Shown: one piece after another, positions 23,928 through 33,090 of the stretch
Layout of the letters: the number at the start of each line of letters is the position of its first letter
Numbering within the stretch: position 1 is the stretch's first letter
NCBI RefSeq assembly: GCF_005154805.1
Contig: NZ_CP039727.1
Span: 2,663,501-2,727,500 of the forward strand
Length of the DNA stretch: 64,000 nucleotides
Source of the DNA: Bacillus sp. S3
Lineage (GTDB): Bacteria; Bacillota; Bacilli; Bacillales; Cytobacillaceae
Direction of reading: 5' to 3'
Program-made: the position numbers and the translations under genes
The notes under the pieces: model-generated
What the model saw: the letters and a program-made list of their open reading frames with translations, nothing else
Database searches by the model: none
What the model was told of the DNA's origin: nothing

Positions 23928-24598
23928 GGAATGATGTATCCTTGCCGTTTTTTTGTTTCGATGAAATCCGTGAGCCCCAATTCCTCTAATTTCCTTCTTA
24001 GTCTGGCAATGTTAACCGTTAACGTATTATCATCGATAAAATTTTCACTTTCCCACAGTGCCTGCATGATTTCATCCCTGGTCACAATCGTTTCTTTCTT
24101 TTTCATAAGTAAAAATAATATTTGATATTCATTTTTGGTTAAATCAAGTTCAAAGTCCAAATAGGTGATACTACCTTTATTCATATTTAGAATTAATCCT
24201 TTGTGTTCGATATAATCATGATTCCCTTTTTGGTATGTGTAGGTTCTCCTTAAAATGGCATTAATTTTGGCCGTCAGTACCTCAAGAGAAAATGGTTTTT
24301 GGATAAAATCATCTCCTCCCATATTCATTGCCATCACAATGTCCATATTTTCCGTACGTGAAGAAATAAAGATGATCGGAACCTTTGAGAGCTGCCGGAA
24401 TTTATGACACCAATAAAAGCCATCATAGACTGGCAGATTAATATCTAGCAAAACTAAATCCGGCTTCAATGTTAGGAATTGTTGCTCGAGAGTCTCAAAG
24501 TCATTGGCAGCAAAGGGATGAAATTTCCACTTTTTAAGATGCTCATACATGATCTGACTAATTTTTTCATCGTCTTCAATAATCATTACTTTGTACAA
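23924..24598 (-). CDS. BceR-like OmpR-family response regulator
   Basis: A 224-residue regulator. Acidic pocket IIEDDE, phospho-acceptor D52 in LVLLDINLP, Lys in FIQKPFS, and a C-terminal winged helix (DLTKNEYQILFLLM, then TVNIARLRRKLE). The start TTG 24598 gives MYKVMIIEDD with GGTGGTGA upstream. Likely target is the CTTACA/TGTAAG dyad before the ABC genes. Confidence 0.9.
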   Translation of the reverse strand: MYKVMIIEDDEKISQIMYEHLKKWKFHPFAANDFETLEQQFLTLKPDLVLLDINLPVYDGFYWCHKFRQLSKVPIIFISSRTENMDIVMAMNMGGDDFIQKPFSLEVLTAKINAILRRTYTYQKGNHDYIEHKGLILNMNKGSITYLDFELDLTKNEYQILFLLMKKKETIVTRDEIMQALWESENFIDDNTLTVNIARLRRKLEELGLTDFIETKKRQGYIIP

Positions 24599-24675
24599 AT
24601 AAATCACCACCAAGTTTCGTATTCTTGTAAAAATTATTATACAGGAAATGTCAGTTTCTTAGGAACGAAATCAAA

Positions 24676-24717
24676 AAAGAACTATAGCCAGTGTTTCAAT
24701 ATGCCATAGTTCTTTAT
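24676..24717. terminator. Intrinsic terminator at the end of the phn-type operon
   Basis: AAAGAACTAT and ATAGTTCTTT enclose a loop of about 20 bases, just past the permease stop on the minus strand. Confidence 0.65.
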
Positions 24718-24721
24718 CTGA

Positions 24722-26356
24722 TTATTTCACTGCTTTTCTGGTACTTTCTGATGCAAAATCGGCAATGATCACCAGAATCATGTAACATAAGAGTAGCAAG
24801 GTGATTTGCGTGTAATCGAAAAAGCTCATCGCGAGCTTAAATTCCATTCCCAGACCGCCTGCACCTACAAATCCAACGACAATCGTTGTCCGCATAATGA
24901 CTTCCCAGCGGTAGAGGATATACGTAAGAAACTTCGGCAATACAGTAGGAAGGATGCCATAGAATAGAGTTTCTATTTTAGAAGCACCCGCTGTAGCTAA
25001 ATTTCGGATTGGGCGGGAGTCCATATCTTCGATGACCTCGGCCCATAGCTTTCCGAGGATCCCGAAATTGTGAAGGGCAAGGGCTATGGCTCCAGGTAAC
25101 AGCCCAGGTTTGAAAATAAAAATGATCATCATCGCCCAGACAAGCTCTGGAACTGATCTTGAAAAAATGTAAAAGATCCGCACTACACCATAGAGAATCC
25201 AGTTGTACCATTTCTTTGCCCCAGTTAATTGTCCATTGGCGATGCTTCTGGCGGCTGGCACTACTGTTAGGAAGGCAGCAATGGTCGCGAATCCTATTGC
25301 CATTATACTCATTTCAAGTGTTTCAAGGGTTAGTTTTAAAGCAGCTGCCCAATTATCCGCGTCAAGAAATGCGGGGTGCTCGCTAGTTAAACCAATGAGC
25401 CCGCCAAAAAATCTCTTGGCAGCTTCGAGATTTTTATCTGATAGTAATTCAAAAAATTGTGCATTTTCAGCAAGGTGAATGTATACCCAAGAGCCGATGA
25501 TCAACAGCCCGGTAAAAGATACTGACCGCCAGCCAGGGCTGAATCCACTGGATTTCTTCCGTTCTGTTAAGGCCCTGCGTACAAAATTACTCCATATATC
25601 CACGAAAATAACCAGTCCGATTAGGAAAAAAACAAATGCCCATACCCGGTCATATTTTACATCCTGGAGTGACAGTTGAATTTGGTAGCCCAGTCCGCCA
25701 AGTCCAATAAAACTCATAATCGCGGAGGATCGGATTGCACATTCAAACCGGTACATGGTATAGCTGATCATATCCGCCCAAATTAATGGGAGATAACCGT
25801 AGATAAGGATTTGCCATTTCGATGCCCCTGCTGATTTTAATGCTTTAATCGGCTCTTCGGATACATCGTTAAGCATATCCGCAAAAATTCGGCCAAGTAT
25901 GCCGCCGTATGGAATGGCCAGCGCAAAAATAGCGGCAAAAGGGGAAAGTCCAATAGCCGCTACAAAAAGCCATGCCCAAATCAGTTCATGAATCGCGCGG
26001 GTAAATCCTAGTATTCCTCTAAAAAACACCTTCGAAATGATTCGGGTCATTTTATTGGAAGTTAACACACCTGATGCGAGGATCCCAACGATGAAGGCAT
26101 AGATAACGGCAAGCGACATTCCAACAACAGCATAGGCGAGAGTAATCCACGCTGATTCGAATCCAAGCTTTAAAACCTCTGGAGACAAATCCGGTTGAAC
26201 GAGACCATCTACTATTTGTAAAAGTGTGGGGATACCGCCGGAATGAACTAAATCGGCATTCCATTTGATAGAAAAGAGACTCCAGATAAATACAGCGCCC
26301 AACAGGAGTGTAAGGATGAAACGATTATGCAAGCGGACGAATGAGACTACTTTCAT
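24722..26356 (-). CDS. phnE: PhnE-type ABC permease, two permease domains fused
   Basis: A 544-residue protein made of two tandem PhnE-like halves. Each half carries its own EAA-type loop: EEPIKALKSAGASKWQILIY in the first and SRPIRNLATAGASKIETLFY in the second. Usual PhnE is about 260-280 residues and acts as a dimer; here one chain supplies both halves. It overlaps phnC by ATGA. The family imports phosphonates, phosphite or, for the subgroup suggested by the neighbouring binding protein, possibly selenium oxyanions. Confidence 0.88.
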   Translation of the reverse strand: MKVVSFVRLHNRFILTLLLGAVFIWSLFSIKWNADLVHSGGIPTLLQIVDGLVQPDLSPEVLKLGFESAWITLAYAVVGMSLAVIYAFIVGILASGVLTSNKMTRIISKVFFRGILGFTRAIHELIWAWLFVAAIGLSPFAAIFALAIPYGGILGRIFADMLNDVSEEPIKALKSAGASKWQILIYGYLPLIWADMISYTMYRFECAIRSSAIMSFIGLGGLGYQIQLSLQDVKYDRVWAFVFFLIGLVIFVDIWSNFVRRALTERKKSSGFSPGWRSVSFTGLLIIGSWVYIHLAENAQFFELLSDKNLEAAKRFFGGLIGLTSEHPAFLDADNWAAALKLTLETLEMSIMAIGFATIAAFLTVVPAARSIANGQLTGAKKWYNWILYGVVRIFYIFSRSVPELVWAMMIIFIFKPGLLPGAIALALHNFGILGKLWAEVIEDMDSRPIRNLATAGASKIETLFYGILPTVLPKFLTYILYRWEVIMRTTIVVGFVGAGGLGMEFKLAMSFFDYTQITLLLLCYMILVIIADFASESTRKAVK

Positions 26357-27111
26357 ACCTTCACACCGCTTTTAAGCTGATAGAGCTCTGCCAATAGCTC
26401 ATCTGTTACCTGCTCTGTCGGCAAATCAAAGAATATTTCCCCATTTTTCATCGAGATGATTCTGGTAAAATACTTTTTTGCATATTCAACGGAATGCAAG
26501 CTTGTGATTAATGTCTGCTTTTCTTCAGTTACGATTTTTGTTAACATCGCCAAAATATCGTCGGCTCGCGCTGGATCAAGAGAGGCAACCGGTTCATCAG
26601 CCAAAATGATTTCAGGCTTTTGCACCATCAATCTAGCCATGGCCACACGCTGCTGCTCACCGCCGGATAGGTTCGATGTGATCTCGTATGCCTTGCCATG
26701 AAGACCGACCCGCTCCAATGCCTGGATCGCCAATTCTTTTTCCTGAGGAACAAGCAATGAAAAGAGTGATTTGAACGTTCCCCATTCCGCCAGTTTTCCG
26801 GCAAGGACATTGTGAATGACGGCAAGTGGTCCAATTAAATCGAATTGCTGGCGGATGACACCCACTTTTTTCGCGAAAATTTTTCCTTTTTTAAAAGCGG
26901 AAAGGGGCTGGCCATCTAGTAATAGTTCACCGCTAGAAAGGGGCACTAGCCCGGCAATGGAATTAAGCAGCGTCGTTTTTCCGGCACCGCTTGGTCCAAT
27001 CAAAGCCACTAATTCCCCTTGTTTTATAACAAAAGAAAGGGAAGATAGGGCTATCTTCCGCTCAAAGTGTTTGATTAAATTTTTTGCTTCAATCATGTTT
27101 TTTGAAGACAT
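26353..27111 (-). CDS. phnC: PhnC-type ABC transporter ATP-binding protein
   Basis: A 252-residue ATPase with Walker A GPSGAGKTTLLNSIAGL, signature LSGGEQQRVAMARL, Walker B ILADEPVASLDP and switch His in SLHSVEYAKK. PhnC family by the Q-loop region VGVIRQQFDLIGPLAVIHNVLAG. Middle gene of a binding protein-ATPase-permease operon. Confidence 0.9.
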   Translation of the reverse strand: MSSKNMIEAKNLIKHFERKIALSSLSFVIKQGELVALIGPSGAGKTTLLNSIAGLVPLSSGELLLDGQPLSAFKKGKIFAKKVGVIRQQFDLIGPLAVIHNVLAGKLAEWGTFKSLFSLLVPQEKELAIQALERVGLHGKAYEITSNLSGGEQQRVAMARLMVQKPEIILADEPVASLDPARADDILAMLTKIVTEEKQTLITSLHSVEYAKKYFTRIISMKNGEIFFDLPTEQVTDELLAELYQLKSGVKV

Positions 27112-27126
27112 CTATGTCTACACCTT

Positions 27127-28029
27127 CTACTTAATAATCTTTAATTCTTTTGCCACTTGTTCAATCTTTTTGTAATTATCATTGTTTGTTTCAACAAAAC
27201 TGTCCGTTTGGAATAAGTCTGCAATGTCTTTTTGCTCGCCAGTGATGGAAAGAAGGGCTTCTTTTACCTTTTCCTTGGAGCCTTTACCAAATACGTCATC
27301 CACATTGCTGTTAATTGTCCAGTTATAATCAAAATAAGAGGGAGTCGTGTAAAATACTTTCACTTTCGATGTATCCACTTTTCCTTCCTTAACAGCCGAT
27401 TCCCAAACGGCTTCGTTCAATGCGCCTGCTTTGAAGGCACCAGATTCAACTAGTTTATAGGTTGCATCATGGGAACCAGAGTAATTCGGTTTGCCGTCAA
27501 AGTCTTGATCCGGGTTTATACCAGCTTCCGATAGAAAATAACGCGGCATTAAATGGCCGGAAGTAGAGCTTTCACTACCAAACGTAAACGATTTGCCTTT
27601 AATATCTTCAAGCTTTGTGAAGTTTTCTGAGGCCTGTGTAATAAAGACGGAATGGAACTCAGCATCACGTGGCCGCTGGACAATTGATTCAGCATCTGGG
27701 ACAAGGTTTCTCGCCTGTACACTTGTTAAGCCGCCGAACCAGGCCATGTGAATTTCTCCACGCTGGAAACCTGTAACTAGTGCTGCATAGTCAACGGAAG
27801 GAACAAATTCCACCTTTAATCCCGTCTGGTCGCTTAGATATTTGGCAACAGCCGTCATTCCTTTATCAAGATCTGCAGCATTCTGGTCAGGAATTGCTCC
27901 GATTTTAAACACTTCGTTAGTGGTTGTTTCTTTTTTTCCTTCACTTGCTTTTTCATCCTTTTGGCTGCCACATGCAGTTAAGGAGAAGACAAGAATAGCT
28001 AATAATAAAACAGAAAGCCATTTCTTCAT
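27127..28029 (-). CDS. PhnD-family substrate-binding lipoprotein, putative selenate/selenium-oxyanion type
   Basis: A 300-residue lipoprotein: signal peptide with lipobox S-L-T-A-C (Cys20), then a PhnD-like fold. The segments IGAIPDQNAADLDKGM, WFGGLTSVQARNLVPDA, FHSVFIT, FTFGSESSTSGHLMPRYFL and GALNEAVWESAVKEGKVD are, as I recall, hallmarks of the subfamily annotated as putative selenate ABC transporter binding protein, not of classical phosphonate PhnD. The selenium assignment is by family memory plus the presence of selD and selA 9-12 kb away; phosphonate or phosphite remains possible. First gene of its operon. Confidence 0.75.
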   Translation of the reverse strand: MKKWLSVLLLAILVFSLTACGSQKDEKASEGKKETTTNEVFKIGAIPDQNAADLDKGMTAVAKYLSDQTGLKVEFVPSVDYAALVTGFQRGEIHMAWFGGLTSVQARNLVPDAESIVQRPRDAEFHSVFITQASENFTKLEDIKGKSFTFGSESSTSGHLMPRYFLSEAGINPDQDFDGKPNYSGSHDATYKLVESGAFKAGALNEAVWESAVKEGKVDTSKVKVFYTTPSYFDYNWTINSNVDDVFGKGSKEKVKEALLSITGEQKDIADLFQTDSFVETNNDNYKKIEQVAKELKIIK

Positions 28030-28194
28030 TAATATAGCACCTCTTAGATTTAATTAATATATCATGCGTTTACCATTATAGAGAAAGAATTTTATCGAAT
28101 AAATTCATAAAATCTATTTAAACTATCGATATCAATCGATTATTTAAATAGGAAAATATCGGTATTCATAGTCTATACCCTGTATTAATAAGGA

Positions 28195-28220
28195 AAACCC
28201 CTGCTGGGAGGCAGGGGTTT
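28195..28220 (-). terminator. Intrinsic terminator of the ABC-F gene
   Basis: AAACCCCTGC, six-base loop, GCAGGGGTTT; the T-run lies on the minus strand. Confidence 0.75.
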
Positions 28221-28230
28221 AAAAGAGTGC

Positions 28231-29784
28231 TTATACAGTTAGATGTGACCATTCTTCGACATTCCAAACCTTCGTTACCCAATCCTCATAAAAGTCTGGT
28301 TCATGGCAGACTAAAACGACAGTACCTTTATATTCTTTAAGGGCACGCTTTAACTCTGCCTTTGCATCAATATCCAAGTGATTGGTCGGCTCATCGAATA
28401 ATATCCAATTGCTTTCATTCATCATCAGCTTACAAAGGCGGACCTTTGCTTGCTCACCACCGCTCAACTGGTTCATTGGACGGGAGATGTGTTCATTTTT
28501 CAACCCGCAGCGGGCAAGAGCCGCACGGACTTGGTGCTGATCCATCGAAGGGAAGGCATTCCAAACATCATCAATCGGTGTCAATGCGCCTGCTTTTACC
28601 TCTTGTTCAAAATAAGAAGGGAAGAGGAAATCGCCGCGTTCAACTTTTCCGTTTAATGGGTCGATTTTACCTAGCATTGTTTTAAGCAGGGTAGATTTAC
28701 CAACACCATTACAGCCTATAATGGCAACTTTTTCGCCGCGCTCAAGTGTCACATTCATCTTCGGGAGGAGCGGCTGTTCGTAGCCGATTTCCAAATCCTT
28801 TGCTTCAAAAACATATCGGCTGCTGCTGCGTGACTCTTTGAAACCAAACGTTGGCTTTACCGCCGTTTCCGGCCGGTCAATCCTTTCAAGACGGTCAAGC
28901 TGCTTTTGACGACTCTTGGCACGGCCAGTTGTCGAATATCGTGCTTTGTTTTTTGCAATGAAATCTTCTTGTTTTTTAATGAATTCCATTTGTTTTTCAT
29001 AGGCGTTAATATGCTGATTCTTATTAATTTCCGCTAATTCCAGGAATTTCTCATAGCTGGCTGTGTAGCGGGTCAGCTTTGAAAATTCTAATTGAAAAAT
29101 GACATTGGATACTGGATTCATAAATTCCGTATCATGGGAGATGAGAATAAACGCATATGGATAATCTTTTAAATAAGAAGTTAACCAGCGAATATGTTCC
29201 ACATCTAAATAGTTGGTCGGCTCATCGAGTAATAGAACCTTTGGCTGTTCCAAAAGCAACTTTGCCAGAAGGACCTTTGTCCGCTGACCTCCGCTGAGTG
29301 CCGCAACATCACGGTCTAATCCGATGGCATCTAATCCTAACCCGCGGGCTGCTTCTTCGATTTTGATATCAAGTGAATAGAAGCCGCCGGCATCCAGAGC
29401 ATCTTGAATTTCACCCATTTTTTCTAAAAGAACTTCAAGTTCTTCAGGAGAAGCGTCAGCCATTTGCGCTGTTACTTCATTTAATTCCTTTTCTTTTTCA
29501 AAAAGCGGGAGAAAGGCATCGCGGAGTACATCGCGCATGGTCCTTCCCGGAGTCAATACAGTATGCTGATCCAAGTAGCCGTAGTGAACGCCCGGTGTCC
29601 ATTCTACACGACCGCTGTCATGAATTAATTGGCCTGTAATAATATTCATTAAAGTGGATTTACCAACGCCGTTTGCACCGACAAGTCCAACATGGTCTTC
29701 AGCTAATAATCGAAAGGAAACGTCTTTAAATAAAGTACGGTCCCCGAAAGTATGTGATAAATTTTCAACATTTAACAGGCTCAT
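28231..29784 (-). CDS. ABC-F family ATPase
   Basis: A 517-residue protein with two ATP-binding cassettes and no membrane segments. Cassette 1: Walker A GANGVGKSTLMNI, signature LSGGQRTKVLLA, Walker B LLLDEPTNYLD. Cassette 2: GCNGVGKSTLLKT, LSGGEQAKVRLC, ILFDEPTNHLD. A lysine/arginine-rich interdomain linker (residues about 250-310) is the part that enters the ribosomal E site in this family. Likely translation factor or ribosome-protection type; which one cannot be told here. ATG 29784 has GAGGAT upstream. Confidence 0.88.
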   Translation of the reverse strand: MSLLNVENLSHTFGDRTLFKDVSFRLLAEDHVGLVGANGVGKSTLMNIITGQLIHDSGRVEWTPGVHYGYLDQHTVLTPGRTMRDVLRDAFLPLFEKEKELNEVTAQMADASPEELEVLLEKMGEIQDALDAGGFYSLDIKIEEAARGLGLDAIGLDRDVAALSGGQRTKVLLAKLLLEQPKVLLLDEPTNYLDVEHIRWLTSYLKDYPYAFILISHDTEFMNPVSNVIFQLEFSKLTRYTASYEKFLELAEINKNQHINAYEKQMEFIKKQEDFIAKNKARYSTTGRAKSRQKQLDRLERIDRPETAVKPTFGFKESRSSSRYVFEAKDLEIGYEQPLLPKMNVTLERGEKVAIIGCNGVGKSTLLKTMLGKIDPLNGKVERGDFLFPSYFEQEVKAGALTPIDDVWNAFPSMDQHQVRAALARCGLKNEHISRPMNQLSGGEQAKVRLCKLMMNESNWILFDEPTNHLDIDAKAELKRALKEYKGTVVLVCHEPDFYEDWVTKVWNVEEWSHLTV

Positions 29785-29988
29785 TTTTTCGTTATCCTCG
29801 CTTTGTTTCAGACTCAATACATTATTCCATCATACTAAATTTTAGAAGATTCGACTAGATTTTTGACATGGAAAACACTATAAATTTATTGGAAATATAA
29901 GTTTTGCTGTAAAGTACTTTTCTAATTTCTATTAATGAATAGTGTGCCTAGCTTTTTGGGTATCGTATTAATAAAAAGGAATTCAACT

Positions 29989-30459
29989 ATGGTCGGACTT
30001 ATAATTGCCATCTTCATTTTTAATTTCATAGCCTTTACAAAAAATAAAACACTGACAGTCAATCAAATCATTCATATCTGGACCTTTACGATTGCATTCC
30101 AAGTTAATTTCGACGCATTCATCGAGTTTAAATACCATGGTTATTGGTATTTTTCCAAAGAGATCGAATGGAAAGGGCTGATTCCACATTTATTCCTAGT
30201 TCCACCAGCTAATATGATCTTTCTAAATTGGTATCCGTTTAAATCTGCGATCAAGAGACAAATTTTATATATCATTGGATTTGTTATAATTATTTTAATT
30301 TATGAAATGATTACTTTATTGCCTCCACCTTGGGGTTATTTCCATTATGGCTGGTGGAGAATCTGGCACGCTGCAATCATTAACCCATTTCTATTATTGA
30401 TTGTGTTACGGTATTATAAGTGGATTTGTAAAGTTGAACAAAAAAGTGTTTGTAAATAA
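29989..30459 (+). CDS. CBO0543-family membrane protein
   Basis: A 156-residue membrane protein with four or five helices. The family pattern of FNFIAF near the start, FDAFIEFKYHGYWYF in the middle and the aromatic GYFHYGWWRIWHA stretch is visible. Function unknown; such proteins are common and often multicopy in Bacillaceae. ATG 29989 is chosen for AAAAAGGA upstream; the frame is open 54 bases further left without a ribosome site. Confidence 0.7.
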   Translation: MVGLIIAIFIFNFIAFTKNKTLTVNQIIHIWTFTIAFQVNFDAFIEFKYHGYWYFSKEIEWKGLIPHLFLVPPANMIFLNWYPFKSAIKRQILYIIGFVIIILIYEMITLLPPPWGYFHYGWWRIWHAAIINPFLLLIVLRYYKWICKVEQKSVCK

Positions 30460-30556
30460 GCTGGAAGATATTGAAATAGTCTATTTTTTGAAGAAATGGA
30501 GACAAGCTGCAGGACCTGTACATACAATAAAAGAGAAGGGAAGGAGTGTGAAGTGA

Positions 30557-30733
30557 TTGACTGTTAATCGCGATGGTGTTAGGATTGGGACCGTTTCCGG
30601 CGGTATTGTTAACTTTGGGGGAGCCGAAATTATTGCTCCGATATCCATTACCAAAACAACCAGAGGAGCAGGTGAGGATAATACAGGTACAGTGACAAGT
30701 ATATTAGACTTAATCAGCCGGAGCATAAAATAA
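30557..30733 (+). CDS. GerPA/GerPF-type small spore germination-like protein
   Basis: A 58-residue protein MTVNRDGVRIGTVSGGIVNF, then GGAEIIAPISITKTTRGAG and a short tail. The S-G-G-x-V-N-F-G start and the later G-x-G-x-x-N-T-G match GerPA/GerPF small proteins of the spore coat, needed for germinant access. TTG start at 30557 with AAGGAG ten bases before. It stands outside any gerP operon. Its last codons form the left arm of a terminator. Confidence 0.7.
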   Translation: MTVNRDGVRIGTVSGGIVNFGGAEIIAPISITKTTRGAGEDNTGTVTSILDLISRSIK

Positions 30734-30750
30734 CCCCGGCTGATTTTTTT
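30712..30750. terminator. Bidirectional terminator shared by the GerPA-like gene and pbuX
   Basis: AATCAGCCGG, loop containing the stop codon, CCGGCTGATT, then TTTTT. Confidence 0.8.
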
Positions 30751-30755
30751 AACTA

Positions 30756-32059
30756 TTAGGATACCTTTAAACTTTGAGTCGTTTGACTTTTCTTCATTGG
30801 TTTTGCGACATTGAAGACAATGTTTAGAAAAATGGCCGTGAAACTGCCTGCTACAATCCCGCTATTTGTCAGGATTTTGATACTTTCCGGAAGCTGTGCA
30901 AATAAATCCGGAACGGTGGTAACACCTAATCCGACTCCCACAGAACATGCGATGATTAAAAGGTTTTCTTGGGATGAAAAATCGACTTTACTGAGCATTT
31001 TAATTCCGGAAGCAATGACCATTCCAAACATAGCGACCATGGCACCGCCAAGAACAGCAGTAGGAATCACGGTTGTTAAAGCAGCGATTTTTGGAACTAA
31101 TCCTAAGAATATCAAGATTCCAGCCGCTGTATATATAACCTTTTTATCTTTGACACCAGAAAATTGGACAAGCCCTACATTTTGCGAGTAGGTGGTATAT
31201 GGGAATGAATTAAAAAATGCCCCAATGACGCTAGCCAGACCTTCTGAACGATATCCTTTTACCAAATCATTTTCCGTAAGCTTTTTGCCTGTAATATCAC
31301 TTAAAGCAAAGTAGACACCTGTTGATTCTACGAGACTCACGATCGCCACAAGCGTCATCGTAATAATCGGAGCCAATTCGAATGATGGTACGGCAAAATG
31401 TAACGGGGTGACCAGATGGAACCAAGAAGCTTCGCCAACAGCGGTAAAATCTACCTTTCCCATTAAAAATGCTGCGATTGTGCCGCCAATTAACCCAAGT
31501 AAGATGGAAATGGCACGAATGAATCCTTTTGAAAATCGATAAAGGATAATTATGAACAATAATGTACCAAACGCAAGGGCAATATTGGAAATCGATCCAA
31601 AGTCAGGGCTGCCTTGACCGCCAGCTACATTATTCATGGCAACTGGAATAAGGGTAGTACCAATTATCGTTACGACAGAACCTGTCACAACCGGTGGAAA
31701 GAAACGAATGAACTTTCCAAAAAAGGTTGCAATCAACATCACAATTATTCCAGAGACTAGAATCGAACCATAAATAGCGGAAAGACCATATTGCCCGCCT
31801 ATAGCAATGATTGGTCCTACAGCGGTAAACGTACAGCCAAGCACAATGGGAAGGCCAATCCCAAAATAACGATTTTGCCAAACCTGAAGCAATGTGGCGA
31901 TGCCGCTTGTGAGTATATCTAACGAAACTAAATAGGCTAATTGTTTACTAGAGAGACCCAATGCACCGCCAATGATGAGAGGGACGATCACAGCCCCTGC
32001 ATACATAGCTAATACATGTTGAATCCCTAATGAGGCTGTTTTCATTGGTTGTCCTTTCA

Positions 32060-32060
<1 letters not shown>
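30756..32060 (-). CDS. pbuX: Xanthine permease PbuX
   Basis: A 434-residue nucleobase:cation symporter-2 protein with about 12-14 helices. Family motifs: QHVLAMYAGAVIVPLIIGGA, the VESTGVYFALSD motif and GSFFNSFPYTTYSQN-like GAFFNSFPYTTYSQNVGLV. Imports xanthine. Start overlaps the xpt stop, the standard xpt-pbuX arrangement. Controlled by the guanine riboswitch and PurBox upstream of xpt. Confidence 0.92.
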
Positions 32061-32656
<596 letters not shown>

Positions 32657-32675
32657 TTACCCCCTAAGTGTAAAT

Positions 32676-32736
32676 AAAAAAGCCCAAAGGTCATGGCTCA
32701 CATCAAAAACTGAGTGAGGCAATGACCTTTGGGCTT
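32676..32736 (-). terminator. Riboswitch-controlled terminator of xpt-pbuX
   Basis: Minus strand: AAGCCCAAAGGTCAT and ATGACCTTTGGGCTT form a long stem with inner TGAG/CTCA pairing, followed by six T residues; 53 bases downstream of the aptamer. Confidence 0.9.
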
Positions 32737-32788
32737 GATCTCCAAAGGAAAGAAAGATACACACATAAAAAGTGTAACTCTCATTACC

Positions 32789-32859
32789 CACCCATAGTCA
32801 GATTATTTACGGTAATCCGGTAGAAACTTGCAGGCCATATCCCTGCGATTATATGAGCG
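32789..32859 (-). ncRNA. Guanine riboswitch aptamer (purine class)
   Basis: Minus strand: P1 CGCTCATA with TATGGGTG; P2 GCAGG with CCTGC and loop GATATGG; J2/3 AAGTTTCTAC; P3 CGGATTA with TAATCTG and loop CCGTAAA; then GACTATG. The base that pairs with the ligand (position 74 in xpt numbering, the C of G-A-C-T-A-T-G) is C, so it is a guanine rather than adenine sensor. Confidence 0.95.
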
Positions 32860-32882
32860 AAACCTTATAAATTTATGTTCAC

Positions 32883-32910
32883 ATTATATCACGGCCAAAG
32901 TGAATTTCAA
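32883..32910 (-). promoter_or_regulatory. xpt-pbuX promoter
   Basis: Minus strand TTGAAA, 16 bases, TATAAT, about 24 bases before the aptamer. Confidence 0.75.
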
Positions 32911-32924
32911 CCCTTTTTTACAAG

Positions 32925-32966
32925 TAACCGAACAATAGACTTAAAAAGAATGCAATTGTTCGCCTT
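32925..32966 (-). promoter_or_regulatory. PurBox pair (PurR binding)
   Basis: CGAACAAT (32929-32936) and inverted ATTGTTCG (32955-32962), 18 bases apart, each inside a near match to the PurBox A-W-W-W-CCGAAC-W-W-T, just upstream of the xpt promoter. B. subtilis xpt-pbuX is also in the PurR regulon. Confidence 0.7.
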
Positions 32967-33090
32967 TTAAAAAAAGCGTTTCCATCCCGTAAATAATCAT
33001 TAAAATCAAAGATTGAATACCTATTCATTTTCATGTACTATTAAAATAAGTAATTTTATTCAGAAAATTCTAAATCAAGAGGTGGATACG

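Noticed and set aside
32789..32859. Adenine-sensing riboswitch
   Set aside because: The ligand-pairing base before TATG is C (GACTATG), not T (GATTATG), so guanine is expected.
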